Of a DNA stretch of 64,000 bases, positions 11,692-23,274 are shown piece after piece. Position 1 is the stretch's first letter; every line of letters begins with the position of its first letter. The notes under the pieces were generated by a model, which was not told the DNA's origin, searched no databases, and was given only the letters and a program-made list of their open reading frames with translations. The stretch is from Eucalyptus grandis (lineage: Eukaryota > Streptophyta > Magnoliopsida > Myrtales > Myrtaceae), in NCBI RefSeq assembly GCF_016545825.1, contig NC_052616.1, positions 39,457,871 through 39,521,870 on the forward strand. Direction: 5' to 3'. The translations under genes and the position numbers were made by a program.

Positions 11692-12190
11692 TGGAGGATA
11701 CCTGGACATTCGCAGATATTGAAAGAGTACCTGGATAATCACAAGCACGAACCCTGGAGGATACTTGGACATTTGCAGACATCGAAGGAGTACTTGGACA
11801 ATCGCAAGTACTAAATCTTGAAGGATACTTGGTCATTCACAGGTATCAAAAGAGTACTTGAATGATCACAAGTACAAACCCTAGAGGATACCTGGACATT
11901 CGCAAGTATCGAAGGAGTACTTGGATGACCACAAGTACTAAACCTTAGAGGATACCTGGACATTCGTAGGTATCAAAAGAGTACTTGGATGATCACAAGT
12001 ACAAACCCTAGAGGATACTTGGACATTCGCAGGCATCGAAGGAGTACTTGGATGATCACAAGTACTAAACCTTGGAGGATACCTGGTCAATCGCAAGTAT
12101 CGAAGGAGTACCTGGACAATCGCAAGTACTAACCCTGGAGGATACTTGGAATTCACAAGTATTGAAGGAGTACTTGGATGATTACAAACC
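11692..12190. repeat. 63-bp tandem array made of paired inverted repeats
   Basis: About eight units of about 63 bp. Each unit contains two short inverted repeats with an 8-base loop. One stem is GATACCTG or GATACTTG paired with CAGGTATC or a variant. The other is AGTACTTG paired with CAAGTACT. Adjacent units alternate slightly, for example TACAAACCC versus TACTAAACC, which suggests a 126-bp higher-order unit. The array lies between the polypurine tract and the main body of region B. Confidence 0.85.
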
Positions 12191-12500
12191 CAGAATACTC
12201 GGGGAGGTCTCTCACCTTCTAGTAAAGAGAATTTGGGCAATATCTAGGATGAACCTAGGATATCCGTGAAGGTCTTTCACTTCCGGGGAGAAGAAAGTTG
12301 CGATATCAAGGAGACACCTTCGTGAAAGTCTCCCATCTTCTTAAACATTTGTGAAGGTCTAGTGAAGGTCTCTCACCTCCTGGTATATGGCATATCGAGG
12401 ACGTGCCTCAGATATTCGTGAATGTCTCTCACCTTTTGGTAATTAGTGAAGCTCTCCCACCTCTTGGTAACTGGTGAAGGTCTCCTACCTCTTGGTAATA
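12191..12500. repeat. Tandem repeats built on GTGAAGGTCTCTCACC
   Basis: Five or more copies of a phrase like GTGAAGGTCTCTCACCTC, separated by TTGGTAAT-type sequence with a period of about 30 in the densest part (12410-12500). Each can pair GTGA with TCAC around a short loop. Confidence 0.75.
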
Positions 12501-12589
12501 TAAATTTGAATGTAGCACGAGGCTTACCTGGATGGCCACAGGCGCTCAAAATGGCTAGAACACCTGGGTAGCTGTAAGTATACAAAGAA

Positions 12590-13345
12590 GTGGAATACTT
12601 GGATAATCACAAGTATTTAATGATACGATTTGGGACCACTTAGGCAGGTCCAAGTGTCATGATGATAAGAGAGCGTACTTGGGTAACCGCAAGCAGACAA
12701 AGTAGTGGAATACTTGAACAACTATTGGTATTCAATGATACAATTTTGAGGACAACTCGGGTAGGTCAAGTTTCATGGGAAGAGAATACCTGAATAGTGT
12801 CAGGTACTCGAAGACTGTGATACTTGAGTAGTCACTAGTATCCATATTGTGAGGACAACTCAAACAAGTCGAGTGTTGATATGAAAGAGTACCTGAATAG
12901 TGTTGGGTACTCAAAGACAAATGGAATACTTGGACAACCACAAGTATCTAAACTCTGAAGACAACTCAAACGGGTCGAGGGTCAATAAGAAAGAGAGTAC
13001 TCGGACAGCGGTAGGTACCCAAAGATAAAAGGGTACTTAGACAGTTGCAAACATCCAAACTCTGAAGACAACTCGAATAGATCGAGTGTCGATATGAGAG
13101 AGTACCTAAATAACAGTAGGTACTTAGGGACAATGGGATACTTGGACAGTCATCAGTATCCAAACTATGAAGACAACTCAAACAGGTCAAGTGTCGATAA
13201 GAGAGAGTACCCGGACAGTGGTCGATACTCAGGGACAATGAGATACTTGGATAGTTGCAAGTATCCAAACTCTGAAGACAACTCGAACAGGTCGAGTGTC
13301 AATAAGATGGAGTATCCGAACAGTGGCTGGTATTCAAGGGTAAGA
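12590..13345. repeat. 106-bp tandem array with short inverted repeats
   Basis: The anchor GAAGACAACTC or GAGGACAACTC starts at about 12748, 12851, 12957, 13063, 13168 and 13273, giving a period of 105-106 bp. Each unit includes an inverted repeat such as GAGTACCTG...CAGGTACTC and another of the ATACTTG...CAAGTAT type, with 8-base loops. Reading frames in this block follow the repeat and are not genes. Confidence 0.85.
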
Positions 13346-14947
13346 TTTTTAGAAATAAGGGTAGAGATATGCTTACCTGACGATATCTCTAATCTCTGAG
13401 AGTAAATATGCTATTTGCACAATATGCACACGTGGTTGTATATGCTGAAAATTCATGAATTTAAATGTAGTTCATGTATGACAATTTTGTCAGTTTTGCA
13501 TCATCTAAGTTCCACTGGGGAAAATTTTGAAAGACAATCTTCATTGAGAATGTAGATGTCTTGAACATGCCAGATGAGGGACTTTCAGTTTGAAAAGACT
13601 TTCCGCTCACTCTCATGGAAAAGGCTGTTTTATTTTGACCATTAATGCAGGATTTATAAGGACCACATCATCTCACTGTCATCATGTCAGCAGTGGTCCG
13701 GGTATTCTCGCAAGCAGTACGACTTTACCAATCTGAGAGGTCTTTGTTAGGACCGTAATGTGGGCTTGGTCAATGGCTTATCAAAGGGGACCATCAAGGT
13801 CAAGGCTTATGAAAGAAATGCAGCACGATCATCTCCGAATTTACAAGTCAAGAACCCTGTAAAAAGAGATAGAATAATCTTACTCATACTTCTTCGAGCG
13901 ATGCTTATAAACATATGAAATCCTACATTAATTGAAGTGCCCTAGTTTGAAGAGACTTTTACAATGGGACGCAATGTAGGCTTGGTTCATGTGTAAAAGG
14001 GTGAGAATTGATGATTGTCTTGGCATTGTCACCAGTCTTTCTTCTCACTGTCAGATGAAGGTTCCATTAATTGAACCATACCAGTAGCTTTACTTGGGAA
14101 TACAAGTGGCTGTAATTTTTTTATCTGAGGGCATTCGCCTTGCTTTTTTTATTATTGTGGCATCCCAAAATTCATGGCAACCTCTAGTCACATTTAGGTC
14201 TATGAATAGGAGATGGAAGTACCATTAAGTTATTTTATGGCCATTTAATCCATAATTTGCAATAAGATATATGGCCAAGCTTTTAAGGGATAATTATGTG
14301 ATAGGAACGAAAATTCTATCATTGGCCATGTGCATCATAAATTGGAATTTATGGATTTGTGACTATAAGTTTAATGGCCTTATTATTTATGCAATTAGAT
14401 ATTTATTTAAATGATGATTAAGATATATATCATATAAATATAAAATAAACTTGGGCCATTTAAGTTTGGACCTAGGTCCCAAGTGAGATGGGCCTAAAGT
14501 GGGCCAAGAGGCCCGGCCCATGAAGCCCATTGGGCTGCCGACGCATGGCCTCCAAGTGTCTTCGGCAAAGGAGACACTTGTCTCCTTCTTAGGGACAAGT
14601 GTCCCCCATGCAAAGAGGGGGTGCATGCAATATAAATACAACCAAAAAGGAAGAGAGAGGGAGTGGCTGATGGTTGAGGGTTGTCGTCCAGAGAGGTGCC
14701 GAGAGAGAGGAGAGAAAGAGAGAAAGAGAGGAAGAGAGGAAGAGAGAAAGGAAGGAGCTCGCCCGTCGCCGTCCGCACGCCGTTCGACCGTCGCCGGTGT
14801 GCCACCGTTCGTGTGGTCTAGAGGCAAGTTGGGGTCCTTTGCTGCTCTTGCATGTGTGTGTGTTACATGTATGTATAGTGTCGAATTTGAGTGATTGGAA
14901 GGGAGAAACCGAAGCTTGGATGGCTTGTTCTTGAGTGGTGTGACTGT

Positions 14948-15780
14948 TTTCGCTTGAACAGTTTGAGTCAGAATGTTGTGTGAGCTTGCATGCATGTTTA
15001 GAGTCCGATTATGGCTTCTATTTCTCATGAAAGTTGTAGCTAACATCTTAAACTACAACATACTAAAATTTGGTGGAAAATGATGGAGATTTGAGGGGTC
15101 AAACTCTCATCTTACGGAGATGTCAGATCTGGAATGTTTTCGCATGAATCCGCTCGAGTCAGAATGTTGTGAGAGCTTGCATGCATGTTTCTAGTTCGAT
15201 TTTGGCTTTGGTCTCTTTATGAAAGTTGTATCTAACATCTTGAACTAAAACATACTGAAAGTTCGTGGAAAATTATGGAGATTTAAGGGGTTAAACTCTC
15301 ATCCTACGGAGACCTCAGATCTGGAACGATTTCACTGACCTCTTGTTGGATTTGTGGTTGCATGTTGGTTTGTGCTAAGAATATCTCTTCGATTTCTTCA
15401 TGAAAGTTGTAGGGGACATCATAAAATACAACATACTCAAATGTGAAGTGAAATGAACAAGTATAGCCTAGTAAATCGACTAGGTCTTGAAGACGGAAAT
15501 TCTGGAGATGTATTTTGGGACACCCGAGACATCATGGACCTAAATGACGATTATAATCTGGTTATTTGACTTAGATCTCTTCACTAAACTTGTATAGAAC
15601 ATATTGATGTATAACATATCCAAATTTCAGATGAAATGAAGAAGAATAGGTAGGTGAAAACTCAGTATTTCGGAGAAGCATGCACTGGACGTTTCGGTGA
15701 TGGATCCAGAAGCTTCGTGAGACTGTAGAAATTAATCTAGAAAGAATCTGACTTGAAAGTCTTCATGAAATATGTACGTA
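14948..15780. repeat. Diverged repeats of about 190 bp carrying CATGAAAGTTGT
   Basis: Two clear units (14948-15134 and 15135-15325) share CATGCATGTTT, TATGAAAGTTGTA, AACATCTT and CAGATCTGGAA. Three weaker ones follow, at about 15326-15500, 15560-15690 and 15740-15830. The best conserved piece is CTTCATGAAAGTTGTA followed by a phrase like ACATCWTRAAMTACAACATACT. Confidence 0.7.
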
Positions 15781-16669
15781 TGTGTCTTGGCTATAACTTG
15801 GTAAAATTTCGTAATTTTTGGAGATCGTATGGATATTTTAATCGAATTTATTCGGAGACTGTGCATTCTGATTTCATCCGAAAATTACATGCTGTTTTGT
15901 GTAAATTATGGATTTGTGTGGATTTCTCATTGGCCGTGTATTTTGCATGAAATCATTATCCTATTGTCTTATTTATTACTTGCCTTAATTTTATGATTTT
16001 TGAGATTTTATAAATAATTAAATTTAATATTTTTGAAAATGACATAAGCTGGAATTTAAATAAATGAAAAAGGGCATGATAAATGGATTATTTTAATTGG
16101 CATAAATTCCATGAATTTTATAAATAGTTGCACCATGTAGTATGTGTGATGAGGTCTTGATGTATGCATTGAGATGCATGTGTGAATTCAATGTTGAACA
16201 TGATTTTTGGTTGCCATTGCATCATATGCCATGCTAAATTAAGATCGAAATTGGTAAAAATGAGTAATGTTAAATGAGGAAATTGATGTGGCGGATGATA
16301 ATGCCCCGGGAGTGTCGGGATGCCCGGTGGTATACGGTACGTAATTCCAGGGGAGGCCTGGTGGTATGTCGGTACGTAATTCCGGAAGCCCTGTCGGAGG
16401 TCTTTGCCCGAGGGGAATGCCTCGCGATGCTAGGATTGGGGTACGGGATGCCCGGCCAGGAAGTGTAAATGCCGGAAGCCCCGTCGGAGGTCTTGCCCGA
16501 GGGGAATGCCTCGTGATGCCGCTTGGGATGCGAGATGCCCGGAATGTGGGGCCGGATGCCCGGTGGCCCGGAATGGCTGAATGCCGGAGGTTTTTCGCAT
16601 GGGATGCGAGTGTAAAATATGAGATGAAATTGATGATCCGAGGAAGGGTGATGTGGTGATCAAATTGAA

Positions 16670-17110
16670 AGTTAAAAGTGGAAATTGAACCATGCATGAT
16701 ATGATATGATGATGATCACCCATGGCATGATGATATGCATGATGATGATGATGTATGATGTGATATGGTGATGATCACCCATGGCATGATGATATGCGTG
16801 ATGATGATGATGTATGATGTGATATGACGATGATATATGATATGGCATGATGACATGCATATATGTGTATGGTATGATGATGTCATGATGATGATGACAT
16901 GTGTGATATGATGAAGTCATGATGATGATGACATGTGTGATATGATGATGTCATGATGATGGTGACATGTGTGATATGATGATGCCATGATGATGATGAC
17001 ATGTGTGTGATATAATAATGTCATGATGATGATGATATGAGTATGACATGATGATACACATGTATGTGTTATGATTGTGGTGATGATGCATGATAGTATA
17101 CGCCTGGCTT
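16670..17110. repeat. ATG/ATC-rich microsatellite block
   Basis: Repeats such as ATGATGATGAC, ATGTGTGATATGATG and GATGATCACCCATGGCATG, in longer units of about 60 bases that recur two to four times. The His/Met-rich frames here are repeat artefacts. Confidence 0.85.
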
Positions 17111-19063
17111 CAAGGTAAGTAATGCCTGAGATGCATGTATGACTTGTATGATGCATTGAGTGGTTATTGGATTCCTTTACCTGCTGAGTGATTGTACTCA
17201 CCCCTTTTGGGAAATAACATTTCAGACTAGATAAGATACCTCTGTTGCCACTGCTACCAGTAGATGAATCAAGTGGTTGGTTATGATTGCAAGGAGGAGG
17301 ATAGCAAAGGGAGGAACTTTTGGACGCCGACACTGATCGATGGACTTTAAGTATTCAACTGTTGGAGAAGATGTCGGTCATCCTTTGAAGTGTAGCCGAG
17401 TATAGAAAACTACGACATTTTGATGTACCGACTAAAGATGTCCATCTGCTCTATGTAAATAAACGTGTTCAGTTTTAACTTATATAAGATGTTTAATAGG
17501 TGTGCATCGTTTTCTGAATATAGGGAAGGGAGTTGTTGGATGTGCTTCCGCATATAAATTGCGCAAGGGACCGATCGAAAAAAAAAATGTAAACCCCCAA
17601 GTTGTATGGACCCGCTGCAATTGAAATGGTATCAGAGTGACATGTTATTAGGAAAAGTGAATGGTAAGCGAACTGTGGCGACCCTAATCGAATCGGGGGC
17701 CGTCGAGGGGTGCCACAATTATGCACACTGCTTTTTCAAGCCCTTAGTTTTTTTAATCTAATTTTCTCATCTATGGGCATTGACCTTACTTTTACCAAGC
17801 ACACTGCTTTTCATGCCCCTATTTATTTATTTTTGTTGTTTGAGGAACTGGCCTAGGCAAGTTCAAGCAAAACACAACTATTAGACTCTTGGGGTCTTCA
17901 TATTTAGTTAGTGCTCCAAATCATGCTGCTTGAATGGCAGTAATTCTTGCTTTGCCTCAATGTGAGGGTGAAATTACAAACTCAATTGGGTTGTATAATG
18001 AATACAAGTGCATAGGGTAGATAAAGAATTGATTTTCGTCATTCTAAGGCACTTAAATTATCGTGAGTGTTCAATATGCAATAAAGACATCCAAAGATTG
18101 ATGCAAGTGCGAGCAAGAAAATTTATGTCCCCTTTCTCACCTTGTGCGCCTCCGATCTACCCTAGTATGGGGTGGTTCTTGATAAGGGTATGAAGGAAAC
18201 TTCACAAGTGTATGGGGCTCAAAGGGGGTAAGCAATGGATAACCTGTAGTGTTTAAGGTAGAGAAATGAAATGCCTCTCATTATGTTGGTTATTGTACCA
18301 TTCGTGAAGAAACCCTTTACCATGCAGACATGAAATTTTCTACACTTATCTCACAAATTTATGAATAGGGGACTATGTGTAAGATATGGTTTTCCTTTCA
18401 TCATCCCGATGCACCTCATTTAGCGTGCTCGATCAATCTCATATCCTTCATTCAGCTGTCTATTTTGATAATTCTAAGTAGAATCAGTGATCTAGACAGA
18501 CAAAAACATTATGCATAATCCATTTTGAAAAGGCATGCAGCGTTTTAAACAAATAAATGATTTTACTCAAAAAAACTTTATTAACAGCTTAAGAGGTGCT
18601 TATTTAACAGAATTGTACTTACAAATATATTAAATTTTGAACATCAAATGAGTTATTTGAAAATGGGTGTCCACGAACTATCCTTATTTAATAGGGAGAT
18701 GACGGGTGAATGATCAGCCGGGATTGGCAATATGATCATTGATTTGATGGGCATCTCTGCTTTTGCCCTTGCAAAAAGAGAATATGCAAAAATAGATTAA
18801 TTAGTAGGGCCAAAATCAAATGTGAGTTGAGGCCTGAAGGATTTCTGTCATTTGCTTTGGCGATACTTGGGACGCCATTTCGCTTAGGAGAGTTTATCAG
18901 AGTCTGACATGCCTCTCATTGACTTGTTATCCGTATCTTTGATGGTCATGTGATCCTACAACAAATAAGAGGGAACATAGTCACGAACTCTTTCAAGAGT
19001 TGAACAATTGGAAATGATACAACAATACCCTTCATTGGTTCTCTAATGATCGAATAGATCTGA

Positions 19064-22000
19064 TGTCACGCCCCGATCCTCGAGCGCGCGCACATCCCTC
19101 GGTGGTCAATAAAATTGCGACGTCCCAGAACGCGTCGCTGACCCATTCATTTTATTCCACATGCGAAAGCAAATTAAAAACCCTTGACAGCAAACAACAT
19201 GGGATAGGAAAGCAGGACAATCAAACCAAAACACCTTTATAAACAAGCTGAGTTTATATACAAAGGTCTACAAAAAATCAGCTTTCAAAAAGGAATTGTC
19301 TTACGACCTACTAGTTGGACACGTTTACCAATCATTCGGACTCCACAGGCTCTAGGGGCACCGGGTCCTCCATAGCACCATCTGGAGGGTCAGCTACACC
19401 CTCACCAAAAGCGGCATCGACAACCATAGCAGGGATCTCAAAACCCTGAAGGGCACCCACTTTGTATCCACTGAGTCCATGGTGGAACCACGCCCTGAAT
19501 CGGTGAGGTACCCTCTCAAGTAGACCCTCATCGACCCAGACGGTGGTCATGACTAACTCATAGATCCAATGACTACTAGGGACAGGGACATCTATACCCC
19601 TCTCAGTAATAGCCCGCGACTGTCCAAAAGGTTTCGGAGGAACCACCATCTAAAGACTTGAAAAGATTGAGCCTACGATAGGGTGAGACAATGTCTCAAC
19701 AAGTTCATCCCCTAAACTCCGACTAGGAAGGAAATACGCCTAGGGGTGTCCTAACCACATAGTCACACAATCACAGAGACTTACCTCGTCTCAGATCCTT
19801 CCTGCATGTCAGTACAGTTTATATCACAAACATAAACAATATTCATACTCAGTCAATTGGAACGCTACAATTCATTTCTCAAACAGCCACAAGGGTCCTG
19901 ATTATATGGCCAAATCATTATGACACGTCTAATTCTGTGCCACACAATTTTGTCCCATAGTCCGGCGCATCAATTTCACTCAACATGCGTTCCAATTGTT
20001 AATCACGGCCACACACGGACACGGCCTACTCGACGTTCGGCGGTCTTATGACGAAACCAGGCATCGTCTCACCCCATCGAGCACGGCAATGTCACTACGT
20101 CGATGATATTCCATATAGGAGCATCGGTCCAGCCTTTACTGCGACCAGCATCCATTGATAGGGCATCCCATATAGGGGCACGTCCACCCGACTCATTTCG
20201 GGGACGAGTTCTCTTAACCAACACACGATCATTCAATCTTGGCCAAGGACATTGTGCTTTGCACTCAAATGTTCCAATTACAATAACGTACTTGGCCCAT
20301 TTTCTTCGTATTAAAAACACACGGTAAAAATAATTGTGTGTGGGTATACGATCAATTTGCACCAGAAAAATTGATACCATTCCTTTTAAAATCCCACTAT
20401 TTAATACAGTCTTTAAAACCATTTTCGGTATTAAAACCCGACGCCCGGTAATTTCTAAATAATTACCAAAATTTCAAAATTTTGAATTAAATACTCAAAT
20501 TACATTCACCACTCAATTTGCACAATTTAACACCGAATTGTAGAAACTAAGCACACCGCTGGAATCAGCACGAAATTCTGATCACCGGCTATCCCGGTAT
20601 AATTTCCGGAAAATAATAAATAATTTAATAAATATCAAAATTAATTAAATAATGTAAATTAAATACTAGAAATACCAACTTAGGCCTAAACGCTAATCTA
20701 ACCACCTAAATGGGCCTAGAAAATTTCCAAACCTAACTAAATAAATAGTACAATCTATCTAGTCTCTAATTAGTCTATTCTAACCACCTAACATGCAAAA
20801 TTAAACAATTAAATCACTAATCCAATCCAACTAACCACCTAAACCTTAATTAGCCTAAACTAATCATCCATTAAGCATCATTAACTCCCTAAGCAGAGTT
20901 TAGCAAGTAAACTCACCGGTTTAGTGGGCCGGTGAGTCCTCAGCGAAGGCAACGCGGAGGCGAGCGATAAACAAGCCTACGGCGACACCAAGCGAGGTTC
21001 AGACGGGCCTAGAAACGGGCCTTGAAGACCTCAGCCCTTGCTAAGCTTTCGGCTCTGTCCTAAGGCCGAAAGAGCTGGAACAAGTGGCTGGCTGGACTGA
21101 AATGGACCAAGCAGGCAGCGAGGGGTTGCTGCGGGCGACGGCAGCTATTGAACGACGGCGAAGACAGCTTAGCCGGCTGGACGGCAACCATGGCAAGTTG
21201 CAACAGTGGCCTAGGCTCACAAACGCACGGGCTTGGGCGAGCGAGACGGGCATGCAACTGATGGCTTTGGGAAGCTACTCGGGCGGTGTGACAACGCTGG
21301 ATAGTGTGGCAAAAGGGCAGTCGATGGTGACGGGCTGCTGGCCAGTTCTCTTTGGTTCTCTCTAGCTTTCAAAATACACAACAATTGATAAAGTGGGCTG
21401 CAAGGAGGAAGAAGAAGCTGTTGGCTGAAGGGGGACCAGGATTTGGCCTCAAATATCCCATTTTCATCATCACACATGCCGCACCAGCTACTACCTTCAA
21501 TCCTTAGCCATTTGCAGCATCCAAGCTTCCTAAGCAAGCTTTCCAAGTGGTCCATAATGTTGTCTCCCCTTGGCCTACGAATTTTGGACCAATTCTGCTC
21601 AAATTGATTCAATTCCCCCTTCAAGACTTCTCCAATTGAGCTCAATTTAGTGTCCATAAATTTAGCAAAGGTGCCATCGTCCATCTCATGATTTTTCCTC
21701 ATCAATTGAACCAACTTGAATCCCAAAAATATGACCAAAAACGGTCCATTGAATTTTCCGGTCCAAAACGGCTCTACTTTGAATTTTTGCCAAAAATCTC
21801 ATTTGCAGAAAAATATTCAGAGGATGAGTCGATGTTTCTAAAATGAATCGTGACATGACAGAACTTTCAATTTTTGAAATCAGGTTCAAATTCGTGGTTA
21901 ATTTCAACTGGGCACAATTTTAGTGTGACCTAACCTACCGGGTAGCTTTTAGAAATTTTTAGTGCAATTAACCCATGGTCGATTATTTTCGAGCCACATC

Positions 22001-22408
22001 GTACATCTTTGAATCATTGGCGACTCTCGGTTGTCGTGAAAATCTCGAGATTTTAAATACGGGCACAAGGTACATAAATGACAGAAAAATCGGTCTAGTG
22101 CCGTTCGACAAGAATTTTGCAATTAGGTGGAATCACCCACACACTAATCACATACCTCTATCAAACTAACCTATCTCAGGTCTCTGATCAATTTTGACGG
22201 TGCCGTAATTACCTTTGCAGATTAGCACAAACGAGCAATGATTCGGGGGTCGAATTCTCAAGTCTATTGCGTTTAGATTCCTTAACGGCTTCACCTCGAT
22301 AGGCTAGTTATCTCGTGAGTGGCCAACTCGAGAAAAGAACTATAGGCACGTCGATGAAAAGCTCAACTTATTCAATTGAAAACAGAACCTAAAAATCAGG
22401 CTGTCACA
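19064..22408 (-). mobile_element. Solo LTR of 3345 bp inserted in region B
   Basis: Plus-strand ends are TGTCACGCCCCG on the left and GGCTGTCACA on the right. Read on the minus strand the LTR starts TGTGACAGCC and ends CGGGGCGTGACA. Flanking pentamers are TCTGA (19059-19063) and CCCGA (22409-22413). The uninterrupted site in region A reads TCCGA, so each flank differs from it by one transition, as expected for an old 5-bp target duplication. I found no internal domain, PBS or PPT. A protein-like frame lies close to its 3' end (19332-19649, minus). Confidence 0.75.
19332..19649 (-). CDS. Protein-like 105-codon reading frame inside the solo LTR
   Basis: An uninterrupted minus-strand frame of 105 residues starting at ATG and lying wholly inside the LTR, ending about 270 bases before the LTR 3' end. 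The composition is protein-like rather than repetitive. It has aromatic and charged residues throughout (VPVPSSHWIYELVMTTVWVD, FRAWFHHGLSGY) and an acidic Asp/Glu/Pro C-terminus. A pyrimidine-rich CTTTTCAAGTCTTTAG lies immediately before the ATG and could act as a splice acceptor. I recognise no domain and assign no function. It could be a chance frame, a conserved LTR-encoded leader ORF, or an exon joined to upstream sequence. Confidence 0.35.
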   Translation of the reverse strand: MVVPPKPFGQSRAITERGIDVPVPSSHWIYELVMTTVWVDEGLLERVPHRFRAWFHHGLSGYKVGALQGFEIPAMVVDAAFGEGVADPPDGAMEDPVPLEPVESE

Positions 22409-22507
22409 CCCGAGGTTTTAAAGCATGAGGAGGATATGAAGTTCTGCATTTCCTATTTCATTAGGTCATGTGCTCTCCAGTTGTTGCGGAAGCAAAAGAA
22501 GAAAAAC

Positions 22508-22613
22508 AAATTTTTATTAGTTTTTACACATGGCAACTAGTTGTCACTTCCGGATCGAACCCCGATCGCGTCTAGACCACTTCATTCCCATACCACCAGG
22601 CCGCGGCACTGGT
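22508..22613 (-). mobile_element. SINE-like, tRNA-derived sequence (copy B)
   Basis: Counterpart of the unit at 2532-2642. The minus strand has a B box GGGGTTCGATCC (about 22552-22563) and an A-box-like GGCCTGGTGGTA upstream, followed by an A-rich tail. Confidence 0.4.
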
Positions 22614-22848
22614 ATTGTTGATGGAGCGCTTCTTCTTCATTTAACTAAACCAGGTCCTAGACGACATGTCATTTCACACCAAGTTAAGTGAATTAAATAT
22701 AGGTCACTTCCATGTACTTACTTGGCTAGTATTGATTTGCTCAAATTATTCCATTGAGTTTGGTTCTTGAATCCCAATGTTTCCTTTCAATAGGGGAAAT
22801 ATGTCAAAAGCGAGTTTAGAGAGAGGGAGTATTGGAAATGATACCAAA

Positions 22849-23274
22849 TTACCCTTCCTCCAAGTTTGTATTTGATAACGTATTTGATAACTTTGAGGGA
22901 TATTCAAATGTCAGTGACAACCATTTCATCTTGTCACAGTTCAACATCTCTTCTAATTGGCCTTTCACATTTGTAGCCATGTATGTACAATTGATGGTCG
23001 TTGATTCATCTTCAACGTCTTCCTTCTGTGGAATTTTTCTTTTGCCTTTGATCATATGAACATTAGCAGCATTGAGCAAAGTCATGTATCTCAAACTTCC
23101 ATGGAATCTGAGATGGGCGGTCAAAACCTCCAATTTTCTGATGGCAATCACTTCTTGGGAGAGTATGTGTCTAGAACAAGAAGTGAGGTTTCCAGATTCT
23201 AAAGTCATCATCTGGAATAAGGGGCTAGAGGTCGCCTCGACTGTCTGGAATTTCTCCCTGTTAACAGTAGCCAA
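22849..23274 (-). pseudogene. Unidentified 141-codon frame in region B
   Basis: A minus-strand frame downstream of gag in element orientation. Residues are moderately protein-like, with a Lys/Glu-rich stretch (KGKRKIPQKEDVEDESTT) near the middle. The matching frame in region A is interrupted by the MITE at 3182-3734 and by stops. I recognise no pol domain in it. It may be a relic of an extra ORF or a captured host fragment. Confidence 0.25.

Larger units (their letters stand above)
14156..17717. mobile_element. LTR-type insertion of 3562 bp (solo LTR or LARD-like)
   Basis: The ends are TGTGGCATCCC and GGGGTGCCACA, an 11-base terminal inverted repeat with one mismatch and TG/CA ends. A perfect 5-bp target duplication ATTAT flanks it (14151-14155 and 17718-17722). 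Region A has the uninterrupted site at about 1070. An initiator-Met-type primer-binding motif, TGGTATCAGAG, lies at about 17628, some 90 bases inside the right end. This is odd for a simple solo LTR and may mean a very short internal segment. Interior features are diverged repeats (14948-15780), a GC-rich duplicated stretch (16290-16600) and ATG-type microsatellites (16670-17110). I see no gag or pol coding. Confidence 0.75.

Noticed and set aside
11366..13399. Frames such as 11938-12240 and 12966-13268, and the idea of a CRISPR-like array
   Set aside because: They are translations of tandem repeats. There are no unique spacers, and the context is a plant retroelement, so neither a gene nor a CRISPR array is supported.
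14387..15046. 219-codon minus-strand frame
   Set aside because: It lies within the 14156-17717 insertion, crosses a GA-rich microsatellite, and shows no domain or family resemblance.
16672..17333. His/Met-rich frames in the ATG-repeat block
   Set aside because: Microsatellite translation.
17620..17650. Possible tRNA-Met gene suggested by TGGTATCAGAG
   Set aside because: Only the stretch complementary to the tRNA 3' end is present, which fits a primer-binding site. There is no cloverleaf and no A or B box in the right place.
20069..20422. 117-codon minus-strand frame inside the solo LTR
   Set aside because: No recognisable domain, and it overlaps GC-rich repeated phrases. Could be chance.
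21217..21738. 173-codon minus-strand frame inside the solo LTR
   Set aside because: The C-terminal half is low-complexity Ser/Pro, and there is no domain. Less convincing than the frame at 19332-19649.
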